Source of the DNA: Phoronis australis
Taxonomy: Eukaryota; Phoronida; Phoronidae
DNA length: 64,000 nt
Assembly: GCA_002633005.1 (NCBI GenBank)
Contig: NMRA01000271.1
Location: 415,028 to 479,027 of the forward strand
Reading direction: 5' to 3'
A program made the position numbers and the translations under genes. Below are positions 45,037 to 57,000 of the stretch, in pieces. Below the pieces are notes generated by a model. That model ran no database searches. It was not told where the DNA came from and worked only from the letters and a program-made list of their open reading frames with translations. Position 1 is the first letter of the stretch; the number at the start of each line of letters is the position of its first letter.

Positions 45037-48000
45037 GTAATTGTTTTTTCTTGAAGTTACTTAAATTTAAAATAATTCTGTTAACAATTAATTATTGCAT
45101 TGAATATTTAAACTCATTGAGCACACATAAAGATTTCGTAAAACCACTTTGAGGTGATGATGTAGTGACATCGTGTCTAAAATCTCTTGGTCAGTTTACA
45201 GCAACCTCTTATTGTCTTAGCAGTTTGGGAGGTTTTGGTTGAACTTGATACTAGAGTTGAAGCTGTATTCCTCTTGTTAAGCTGACAAATGCCTTGAGTA
45301 ATTGTGAAAGTTCGCACATTAATATTGTTCCTATTGGCCATTGGCAACATAAGTTTTCGGAAAAGTCTAGCTATTGTCGCATCCCTATTGACAAATGAAA
45401 TTTTTAATTTTATTTGTGTCAACCTCAATTTCTAAAAAAAAATTTTATTGATCGTTAATAATTTGTGATCGCATTGAGGAGAGTAGGGCTAACACAGACT
45501 TTCAGAAAATGTGACTAGTGCAGCGCCTCATAATGTTTTTGTAGCTCCTTCAATATTTTGATAAATCTTTATGGAGTTTGGGTTGTTTATTTCTGTTGAG
45601 GGAAGCCCATCTGGGGTTAGTTTTCAGTTTTTGACTTCTGCGGCATCTGCTAATTGCTGGGTCCATCTTAACTAGTTGTTCTTTTGTATTGTTTTCATGA
45701 CTGAGAAGAACATAAGTGATGCTGTAGATTCATGTGTATCTGGCTATAGTGGAAATGTTTGAAAAAACCGAACACCCCTTATATCTTAGCTGTTGCGAAG
45801 CACACGGTTGACGCATATCAATACATTGTGTTGATCTTGTGTTAAGTAACCGTAGCATCATGGCAAATCTATGCCTGAACTCTGCTATGTTTTCAGACTC
45901 CCATGAGCGGAATAACATAGGTTCCAGCCTTCCAACCATCCCAGAGATGTCTTTGGATCCATATCCTACTTACAGTTCCTCTATGCTTGGACAAAGTCAT
46001 CAACAGGTGAAGAATTAGTGAACTATATCCTGTAACTGACACCTTGTTGTGTTACACGTTATCAGAACTGGAACTGTTTGAGTACGGTTGGCTAATGACT
46101 GAATAACCAGCACTATTCTGCATGTATTGACTGTCACTTCATGGTAGTGATTATATTTAATGAAACTGGATTTGCAGTTTTGACAAGAGTCTGTGAGTAT
46201 AACCATTGCCTTGTAATGACCACAATGACTACAACAAGGATTTCAAAGTGGGCATGGTCGGCAAAATCTGCTCATTTTGCACCTTAAATATAGTTAAAAT
46301 TGAACCATGAGAAAGCAGAAAGATGACGTTTGAGAATTTGCCAAAAATGTTGGATTTTAAGATGGTTTGGAAAAGTTTTTAAAGTTACGTACTAGGGATG
46401 ATTTTTTTCCAGCCTGCCTATGTTCAAGAACAGAAAAATTCATCTAGTGGCTACAGAGTGTACGAGTCAGTGGCCCCACATCGGCAGCTTTCAAACAATG
46501 AGTACGAGGCACTTCGCAGTGCCTCGGGCAGTTTCAAATATTCTTACTACCCCACCAGAAGGAGCTCTGTACAACTAATGCCAAAACAGGTATTTTCTAG
46601 TTTATGATTGTGACGATTATTATTCAATTGCATCCACACATTATGTGGGTGGTTATTGTGCTATGACTGTGCAGGCATTTGTCTAATAGTTGCCTTGAAG
46701 ATACTCTTGTTTACTTTCACCTGTCAATATGGAATGACTTAATTTATGGATAAAGTAGAAACATTTAATTTGTAAGTTATAGTCCTACATGTTTCTGTCC
46801 TGTCCATGAAATTGATGATTTGCTGGATGAAGAATGGGCAAGTATCATACTCGCCGGTTAGCAGGCATGTGAGTCAGTGGAAGAACTTATTAAGTTATAC
46901 CATGCCATCTGTTGGAAATAAGTTTTTAATTGGTTTAGTTATTGAAAGAATTGGGAGATCTTAGGTTTGTAGCACATCCTGTTCGAACTTTGAGTTAGTT
47001 TTCTTGTACCCTCTGACACTGCTCCACCTATTCTGGAAAGTGGCCCTGTGAAAATATGATGAATGACACATGGAATTTCGTACGTGTGGGCTTCTATGCG
47101 CATGCTTGGTCAGAAGTTTACCCATCACATCACCACCACTTGCTCGCGGCCTTTATGCACTGTACATGTTTGCCAATGATCATTGTTCTCCTGATTTTGT
47201 TTATTTCGATCATTGCCCGTTGTAATAAATTGCAACTGTATAAGTCAAAGGATGTTGCCATAGTATGTTACAGTAAACTAAAAGGGGTTTCCCAGGTTTC
47301 AACCAATAGGAATTACTGAATATCATGACATCGGTGAAGCCACGTTAAATAACATTCCACAGTACGTAATACCTTTGGCAGCATTGTGAGAGAGTGTAGG
47401 TTTCTTGCTGCTTGGATGGGAAAAGTATTTGATGTTCAAATGATGTAATTTTGGAATGCGATCCAAGACACACTCTACTCATTTGACTACAATATCTTGG
47501 CATACCTGAATGTCATTACAAGAGTTGCTGCTGATATCCTTCGCAGGCAAAAGATTTAGGTCAATTTCAGAGTTGTCTCCACAAATCAAGTGTGCCAGAT
47601 AAAGGCACTTGAAATGATACCACAGGATGCAGTTACCTTTCATTGTGGCCACTGAACTGGAATCACACTTCTAGGTACTTGAAGACATTGTGTTGTACCG
47701 TACCAGTCGACGCTTAAGGCATGTGGACCCTGTAGAGTACTCCTCTGTTGAGGTAACAATCGGACAGTTTAATCCAAACACAACAACGCATGTGAAGATC
47801 ACACGTGAAGCATTAAAAATGGGCATTGAGAAACGGGACGTTGAGCTCCTGGATGTTGGTGAGTCTTGTACTGTACACAGTTGTTATAAAGACATGGAAT
47901 AATTTCAAATAAATACACCGATTCCTTTTTATGTGCCCACATATTTATATGTGGTGGCATATTGCTGTCGTCTCTGTCTGGGCGTCCGGCGTCTGCAGCT

Positions 48001-51000
48001 GTATCTCCTAAACCCCTCGCAGGATCTTGATGAGATTTAGCAGATGTGTTCCTATCAAGCTATCAACAGATGACAGCAAATTTTGAGCCTTTTTGGCAAC
48101 TGTTGTGCCCCCTAGTGGCAAATTTAGTTTTTTACGCTTACCTCTGTATCTTCGGAAGTACTCAACGTATTATCACGATGAGACTATCCTTTATCATGAT
48201 GAGACTATCCTTTCATTTTTGGATGGATTAAACATTATAGTTTGCGCTACCCAGTGATTATTTTTACTGTTTTTGAGTCTGCAGGATCTTCATTAAATTT
48301 GAAAAGTGTATTTATATGAAGCTAACAATAGACGACTGTCATAATATTGTACTATCCTCTGTTGACTCTTCCAGTGTCTGTAGACTATCGTGTTGCATAC
48401 TCTATGTTTAAGCCATGTTTCCTGTACTAGAGAGCTCTCTCACTCTTCCTCCACATGTATATTATTCCTAATAAATCTGTGTTTATCTAGTGCCTCTATA
48501 ACCATCCATAATATAACAACAACGACTTTCAGGCAGACGCTGTGACCCTAGTGGCAATTTCATTTTTTTCCGTTTTCCTTCGTTTCGCTGAAGTTCCTTG
48601 ACAGATTTTTATGAAATTTGGTAAATAAGTTTCTATTAAAGAAGTGATGGCGTGTTCTGTTTTCAGATGGATATTATGTTTTACGCCATCTAGTGGCCAT
48701 TTTTATGACACAAATAAACAACTTTATGAGCACACCATTTGCGGTGCATTCGTGGGTGCATTTCAATGATCTACGTTGCTTTTGTTTTAGTTTTTAAAAG
48801 AGTGTGTTTTATATATTTTAAGAAGTTACTCAAGATATAGGGCAACTACTTGATCTCCCCCACCCACTTCACTATTGCTGAATAAAGTTTAATCAAAATT
48901 ATGAATGCATCACAGTCTAAAAACAATTGATGGAAATTGTCTAGAGTCAATAACTAATAGTTATGTGTATATTCTCTCAGACTGCACTCCTAACTCACTT
49001 TTCATGAAACAGACCTCAGATGAAGCATTTTCAACTTTTTTGATTATATATATTCTGGCTATCTTGTTTACCAAAAATTCCTTGATCTCTGCAAAAGTTC
49101 ATATTCTCGTTTCCTTCAAGTTGGCACTCACGGCAACTGTTTTCCTTAGTTGTTGCGATGATGTTTCAATCAATGGTAGTGCGGCAGTTTGTGATCCTGG
49201 AAAATGAGTTATTTTGCTCGAGATCAGAGCCTTTGCCAAATTTTAAAATTAGGCGATATTGATTGTCCCAAATTCAAGAATTGAGGTCACTGAAAGACGA
49301 TCGCTCACCTTGATATTACGCTTCATGTGCAGAAATGTTCTGTCAGTGACAATTTTTGACAATTTTAAGATTTGTCGAGTCTGTTTTCAGAAAAGGTCAA
49401 TGTCCGATATTTGAGAAATATGATCAATAACGAAATCGCTCTCATATCTCAACCTTCAGAATCCAGAAACTTCAATTTGAACTGGAATTTCGGTGTCCCA
49501 TAGAGACTGTCCCAAAGTGGGGAATTATGGTCATAATCTTCTTTGCAGTAATTCCTTTCTGGAAAAAGCTGAAGGAGGACGGAAGTTGGCACCCGATGAT
49601 CCAGATTGCCAAGGAAAACAACGCTTTCTTGTTCTCGCGTCTTGCTCTTAAACACGAGCTGCACATCCCGGAACCTCACGACTACTTTTGCTCAAAAGAG
49701 AACTGCCCTGTCAAGGACTCCCTAAAGCACTCACTGTTGAGGATCAACACATACAAGGCTCTGGCACAGCCTGCTCACCTCCTGGCCAAGGAAGACCCCA
49801 TCAGAGATGCCTTTGAGCTGCGACGACAGATGATGGCAATGAGCAATCTGGACAAAGAATTTAAGGTAGAGTACAAAAGTATTCATACAAAGTGACTCGG
49901 AATTCTCCCATCACGTTGAAAAAATTTTTTTTGATTTCTTACAATTTTATGTTAACCTAATCCTTAATTCTTATAGCAAAAAAAATAAAATTATTCTGAA
50001 AATCCAAAGTTGCTTTTTTAATTATTTTTTATCAATCTTCAGTATCATATGGCTTGACTGCTCACCAGCTCAGTGACTGACAAGTGCGGTGGAGCTTATA
50101 CAATGACACTAGCTCTAATCTAATCCTGTCAACAAACATTGCATAACGGGCAATCGAGAGTGCTGTACCAGCTGATATAGGTGTTGAAGTGAGACTTAGA
50201 ATAAAATAAACCATTTTATGATCATAATGTAAAGTTGGTGGTGAAATGGTAAATTCCTGTTCCGAGACTGAGCCTGTTTGTTCGTCTGCAAAAAAATCAA
50301 GTTGTATACGACAAGTCCTACCGAAGTCATCACTGGAGATGCAGAAATCTATGATGACAACGGAATCTGGAACTGCACTCAGCTTGAGGAGTCCATTCAG
50401 ATATTGTGCGTGAGCAAGAGAAGTCAGAAAGGTGTGGTGACTTGCACGAGGTCACTGAGCATTGACGGTGTTGGTATTGCATGATGCGAAGGTCAATTAG
50501 AGATGAACTCTCAGTGATCAAATCAGTGGCCAAAAACCTTCATCAATATGACACTACCTTATTGTGGTACTGAACAATTTTTGGTTGTGCGTCAAGCCGA
50601 GTTGGCACCAACTGCGGGAATCAAACCCTCATGGCCTTGTAGGCATCTTGGGGAGAGCGCTTCCTTAGGGGAGGTTTATGGAGATTTGCTGGAATTGTCT
50701 CGAGGTACCCATTCTTGTCCATATTTGTAATGCATGTCAGCTCTTGTTCTGTGCATCACTACCTTTAATGCTTATATTCCCACTGAAGTACTTTTTTCCA
50801 GAACGAGTACATTTTACTTTCGGATAATGTCGAGCAGTTCTGCTGTGATATGGCCAAGCTGTGTGGTCGCAAGAAGGAGATAGACATATTCCTGGATAGG
50901 TCACACTTTGACTTGGACAAGGAGAAATCGAAGCTTGGAACTGTGGAGATGGGTTACAAATACGAAGCTAAGCAGGTTAGACAGAGCATATGATATGTTT

Positions 51001-54000
51001 GATGTAGGACTGACCCTGCAGTTTGGTCAGTTCTGCAGGAATGACCTATAACTAACATAACATGTTGCATACAGATCATTTTCACTGTAAAATTTAAAAT
51101 TAATAAATCTTAATTTTGTGTGACAAACTTGTTCTTTGGGAAATGATAAATTATTTCATTTTTTTATTTCCAAATTGTTGGAGTGGTGGACTATGTTCAC
51201 CATTATTTTTCAATGTTTTGATTTTGTTTTGTTCAGAAGTAGTGCTGATGAGGTCAGTTTTCCTTGGAGCTCTGAAGCAGCATTTGTGCAGTGTTGAATC
51301 AACTCAAACTCATTCTCACTACACGTCGCAGCTTCTTAATCCACCAAAAGTACTCTTAAGCTTGCCTTAAATGCTTGAGTTGTTTTCAGTGAGCAGAATC
51401 TTTAAATCAATTTCTCATTTCAGTTTGTAGCTAATGAATTTGTACAGAGCCATCTACATGAGGAGTTCTATGGCAAGTCTCCACGGCAACAGAAGTTTTT
51501 CTTGAAACACAACAACTTCACAAAGCTCTTCATGTGTTTAGTGTTGTCACCTGTGGTGTTACTAATGATTCTTGGCTACATCCTGTTCGGAGGCATAAAG
51601 ATTCTAAAGGAAAAGGTAAAATGTGATTTGCTGGACAGGTGTTTATATGATACCTGCAACTCGTTTTGGTGTAAAGAATCATCGCTGTAAGACTCTGCTT
51701 ATTTTACTTTTTGTTGTTCCTGTTTAAATACAAAATCTTATCTTGCTCTGTTAGGCTATGCAGGAAACGCTGCATTTTTTGTTCTCGACTGTTTGATGTT
51801 CATTGTATAGTACAGCTACTGAATTATTTGGCTTCGTCCGGGCTGCCTCCGGTCTGGCTAGGCGTGACTGTAACTAGAACGCAAGTGTGAGAGAAATCAG
51901 TCACGGTGTTCTCACGCCTACTCTCCGGGAAGCACTCACACTTACCTCCGGTTTGGTTAATTCTTTGCTCACGCTTTCCTCACGCATTCCTCACGCTTAT
52001 CTTAAGCTTTCCTCACGCTGTGGTAATGTACCGTGATGGTGCACCAGGCTAATAGAAATACCATCTAGGTCTGTGTGTACAGTAATCCATTGTTTTGGCA
52101 TCTTATACCACTGAGTTCCGTAATTTGTCGTATTTGTCACTCAAAGGAACTTCTTTAACTCCTCTGGTGTCACACTTATGTAGTCCAATTTATAACTCTA
52201 AATCATGTCCCATCAACAACTTAACCGTGGTGAGTAAAGACATAGACCTAAAGTTAAGACGAACAATTAATGTGATCCTCTGCTTGTGTTCACAGTGATG
52301 TTTGCATGGCTAGGAGACTCCATGAAACCCATCACAGTTGAACGTACTTAATTCGCTCTAAAAATGACCCACGCATCTTGACTCACTACTCATGTATCGT
52401 CACTGTGTGGGTTCTTTCAGCGCACTCGTGGAACAGAAAATTTCAATAAGCTCACTTCTGTGGCTGAAGGCATGTAGCATCTCCATCCCCTACTACGAGC
52501 AAATGTTACGTGCCCAACCCCTTATACCGGTTTATTTGTAGCCCCATCCATTTAGTATTTCGTGCTAACGTAGTCCGGGATATTCTTTACTAAAATAATT
52601 ATAGCAGTCACCTCTCTGACACGTCAATTGGTTGTGATCACATTCTCCACATAATGCCGGAATTTGGGATAAATGTGTGCAGAATCATGAAGACAATTGA
52701 ATTATTTCGTCAGGCACACGTGTGTTAACATTGCTGATATGTTTATTTCAAAAACAAAATAACGAGTGAGAAATTAAGGCCTGGGGTCTGTTTCATGAAT
52801 TGACAAAGACATCAGTGTGTTATTCATACTGTATGAATACGGGACAGTATCGTAAAAAAAATCATCGACAGTAGAAAGATGCACTCCGAAAAGGCGCAAC
52901 CACAATTTCTGGGATTCACATTTCCTGACCATAATTTTTAAGCACCGATTTGTCTGTATAACAGACCACACTTGCTCCATCAGTCATGCCAGTTTGTTTG
53001 CGTAAAGCGCTGCCTGTTGAAAATTTGACCAGCCAATCACAAACACCGGTGTAAAAAGAATTTCCTGAGGAAAATTAAGTGATACCTGCGTGCTGGNTAT
53101 TTCGGGGTGCGCATGCGCCACGTCCAATATTTCCGCCATCTTTAACCGGAAGTCAACGATTTTCTGCACAATTGTAGCACATGCGTTCTAGTATATTCGT
53201 ACCGATTTTCAGCCATGTACGTCGAAAAATGCGGCCTCTACGAGTATTTGACTGTGAAATCGGATACAAAATGGCCGCCACGTCCGCCATTTTGTATCCG
53301 ATCATGACCAAAAACAATAGGCTTCCAGGACTTCCCGATCTACACGTTGTGTGCAAATTTCGTGAAAATCGGACGAAAATTGCGACCTGTAGAGTGCGAA
53401 CAAAAAAAAAAAAAAACTTGACGACAGAGCAACATACTTGTCGGAATTCGAAGAATTCCGCCAAGTAATAATAGCAGTCAACTCTCTGACACATCAATTG
53501 GTTATGATCACATTCTCCACATAATGCCGGAATTTGGGATAAATGCGTGCAGAATCATGAAGACAATTCAATTATTTCGTCAGGCACACGTGTGTCAACA
53601 TTGCTGATATGTTTATTTCAAAAACAAAATAACGAATGAGAAATTAAGGCCTGGGGTCTGTTTCATGAATTGACAAAGACATCAGTGTGTTATTCATACT
53701 GTATGAATACGGGACAGTATCGTAAACAAAAATCATCGACAGTAGAAAGATGCACTCCGAAAAGGCGCAACCACAATTTCTGGGATTCGCATTTCATGAC
53801 CATAATTTTTAAGCACCGATTTGTCTGTATAACAGACCACACTTACTCCATCAGTCATGCCAGTTTGTTTGCGTAAAGCGCTGCCTGTTGAAAATTTGAC
53901 CAGCCAATCACAAACACCGGTGTAAAAAGAATTTCCCGAGGAAAGTTAAGTGATACCTGCGTGCTGGCTACCACCTAGCGGCACGCAGGGAACCAGCGAG

Positions 54001-57000
54001 TGTTCACCCCTTACTCGCGGTAAGTTCCGGGCAGAGTCACACTTAGGCTCAGGCTAGCTGTCACGGTTGATTCACGCCTCGCTCTCCGGTCTATCTCCGG
54101 TTACGGTCATGCTTAGCCAAACCGGAGGCAGCCCGGATGAAGTCTAATAATTCAGTGGCTGTACTGTATGTAGCTTGCTGGGCTCTTGCTTAAAACTGTG
54201 CTTTTGATTGACAGCTGTGTTGCTATTTCTCTTCAGTACCCTATCCCATTCTACTACATCAACGCGCTGAAAGACCCGATCATCAAGTTCTATATTCACA
54301 CAATGTCCTATATCCTCTTCCTGCTTCTACTGCTGGTTAATTCCCTGCTGCCACTTGCTGATAACCAGTCTCACCGCAATACTGGCTTTTCATGGATGCT
54401 GTGGTGCATTGCATTCTATATTCTGGGTAAGAGAAAGACTTGACCTCATTACTTGGGGCTAAGTGAACTGAATAGTCCTATCAATAGGGAAGTGGACAAT
54501 GTGCTTAAGCCATTTCAAACCTAAAAATGCATTAAATGAAGTTGGCAACATCCCATGAGAGCTCATTAAATTGTAAATGAACATTGTTCCTCTTGGCTGT
54601 ACTTTGGGAGCAAGTTTTCAGACATAGTGCAAAATTGGTTGAATACACGACGCTTGTCATGAATCTTTATTCCATTCCTTTCGTATCCTCGGAACAAAGT
54701 TCGACACTCAACAGAACATTGGTAATTAAAAACAACTGATCAAGAAGCATAATGAAAAGACATACGATATTTCCTAACATGCTTGTTTAATTCTTAAGTG
54801 GCAATAAAATGATGCAGTAATACCACCACAGAACAAAAGCTGGAGACATACACAGTGGGACACAGCAGGTGTGAAATACTGCAAAGAGTGACAAATGTAG
54901 GGGGGTGACAGGAAAGTCACGCAAACAAGTATAGCTTGTTGTACAGCCCTGCTTGCTGCTCATTCAAAACAGGCTTGTCGAATGCAGTCAAAAAGGACTC
55001 CAATATTTTCAATCCCAGCATATTATGCTCTACATACCATATTGACATGTTTTCCGCAATTAGTTGTATTCAACCAATTGTTTCTCTATACTTTTAACAA
55101 AATGCTTTGTCATATACCATACCTGAATGTTTGGATGAGAACATTAAGTGTATAAATGTGATCAACAAAAGGGTAAATGCTGTTGTAGCTGATAATGTTA
55201 TGTTCTTGAAGTAACACTCAGTGTGTGTTCTTGGATAAAGTTCTGAGGCCTCTAGGCTTGCTAGTGTTTAAATCTGATGGGGTTAAACTTACTCACCTGG
55301 AAACACTGTTAGTTAGACACCAATGTAAACATCATTAGAAAGGCTCCTGGTGATTTATCTTCTGCAGGTTATGCCTGGGCTGAAGTGAAGCAGTTATATA
55401 TGAGAGAATACCGTGCATACTTCCTCAGTGTTTATAACTGGTTGGACTCGCTCATGGTCATTCTGTACATGGCCTCGTACGCTTGTCGTGTAGTGGCCTT
55501 GTTTAAAACGAAAGATGCTTTGCATTTCCAAGAAAGAAATCCAGTCGGACCGTATCCAGAAGATGTTCAATATTACCTGGAAACGGGTGGGTTTTAGCTG
55601 AAGTGTGTTCATTCGTATGTTTTCCATGAACTGTTTGTGGACTTTTTTGTTGTCGTTCTGTTTTGGGCTTCAGTTCTGAGACTGCTTTGGAGCAATTGAA
55701 TCTGAGTGAAGATGTATTTCAGATACTGACTTTACCTGAGATGTTTGCATATTGTTATCCTAGCAGATGACATTTTGAAACCAAAAGTCAAACCTTTAGT
55801 GTATGCCTAGGTATAGCAGTAGCTGGGTTTTCCATGTAAATGCCAGGGATTAATTCTCCTAAATAGCATTCCGTAATAGGAACAGCAAATTTTCCTTGAC
55901 TGTAAGAAAGAAATTACAACCAAAAAGGATATTAACTCTTCAATATCCATTAGGGGAAAGTTTAATATAGGGTCCTACTGAGTACATTTATTTTTTTTCC
56001 AAATAATCACCATGTGTGCATCTTTGTAAAATTTCCCTTGTATATCATGCATTCTAGGCATATATTCTGCTGGATTTTTATTGAAATGCTCGTTTTGTGG
56101 CAATATGGACAATTCTGTATTTTGCTGCACCAAACTTCCCTCGCTCAGTGTTACTGGCTGTCTTCATCAGGTGACAAAAGTACGTCAGGCTGAACCTCGA
56201 TTGTCCTTACTGTGAACTGCTGATTACCTTCACTTTATTGTTTAGACCCCAAGCCACCTTGCCATCTGTGTGGTGAGTGAGTGCTTTCCAGGCATTGTTC
56301 ACCCTTGCTACCCAAGGCCAAAAGTAGATACCCTGAGTTTTAGATAATTATAGAGTAAACAACCAACTGAAGGTTCCTTCTCAAGCAACTAAACCTGCCC
56401 TCTGGTTGACGTTGAATACTACTAATGGTTCACCCTTCATGATCCATCTTACTCCATGACTGACTGTTTTTAATTTCAACCACAGAGGTTGCATGTCTCT
56501 TATGGTAAAATGAATACTGTCGAAATAGTACAGTATTGTTTTATTTGCTTCAAAGGGAATCCTTAGTTGCTTGTTTCACCTCTTTGAGTGAATCAACTAA
56601 TCACCTGCTTTAAATGTCTCCACAAATGCAAGCACAAACTTAGGATATTATGCTTAGCTTTTGCCATGCATTTTGCAATGAAGTATCATATTTATGAATA
56701 TGTGTTTCAGACCGCAGCAAGTGGTCAGCTACTGACCCTGAGATTGTGGCTGACTCTGTGTTCGCTGTTGCCAATCTACTCAGTTTTGCTCGTCTCTCCT
56801 ACGTTCTTCCAACATTTGAGAGACTTGGACCCCTGTTGGTCGTTTTAGGTACTTCCTATGACATTGGCTTTTAAAGTTCCACATACTTCTTATGCAACCA
56901 TGTATGAAATAAACATTTTGTTGTCTGCGTTGTGTATTAGCACTGTCTCTAAGTTGATCTGTTGATAGTTGGTTTCTGGCTATTATGTAATGAAATTGAC

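Larger units (their letters stand above)
51809..54165. mobile_element. Non-autonomous DNA transposon with ~55-bp terminal inverted repeats
   Basis: The left end AGTACAGCTACTGAATTATT continues through TTCGTCCGGGCTGCCTCCGG; the right end complement is AGTACAGCCACTGAATTATT followed by CATCCGGGCTGCCTCCGG. GTAT flanks both ends (51805-51808 and 54166-54169), a likely 4-bp target duplication. The interior near the left end has short 'cctcacgctt' repeats. The rest is non-coding and contains a ~500-bp direct duplication around a single N. It sits in the intron between S1 and S2 exons of the channel gene. Confidence 0.8.

Noticed and set aside
47056-47319. 87-codon frame with a hydrophobic run as an extra membrane segment of the channel
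   Set aside because: It lies in an intron between phase-0 exons, its frame does not chain to either, and it has no TRP similarity.
49389-49500. Alternative TRPC exon start after the acceptor near 49388
   Set aside because: In the phase set by the previous exon it reaches a TAG after about 40 codons; the acceptor at 49548 gives a full family match.
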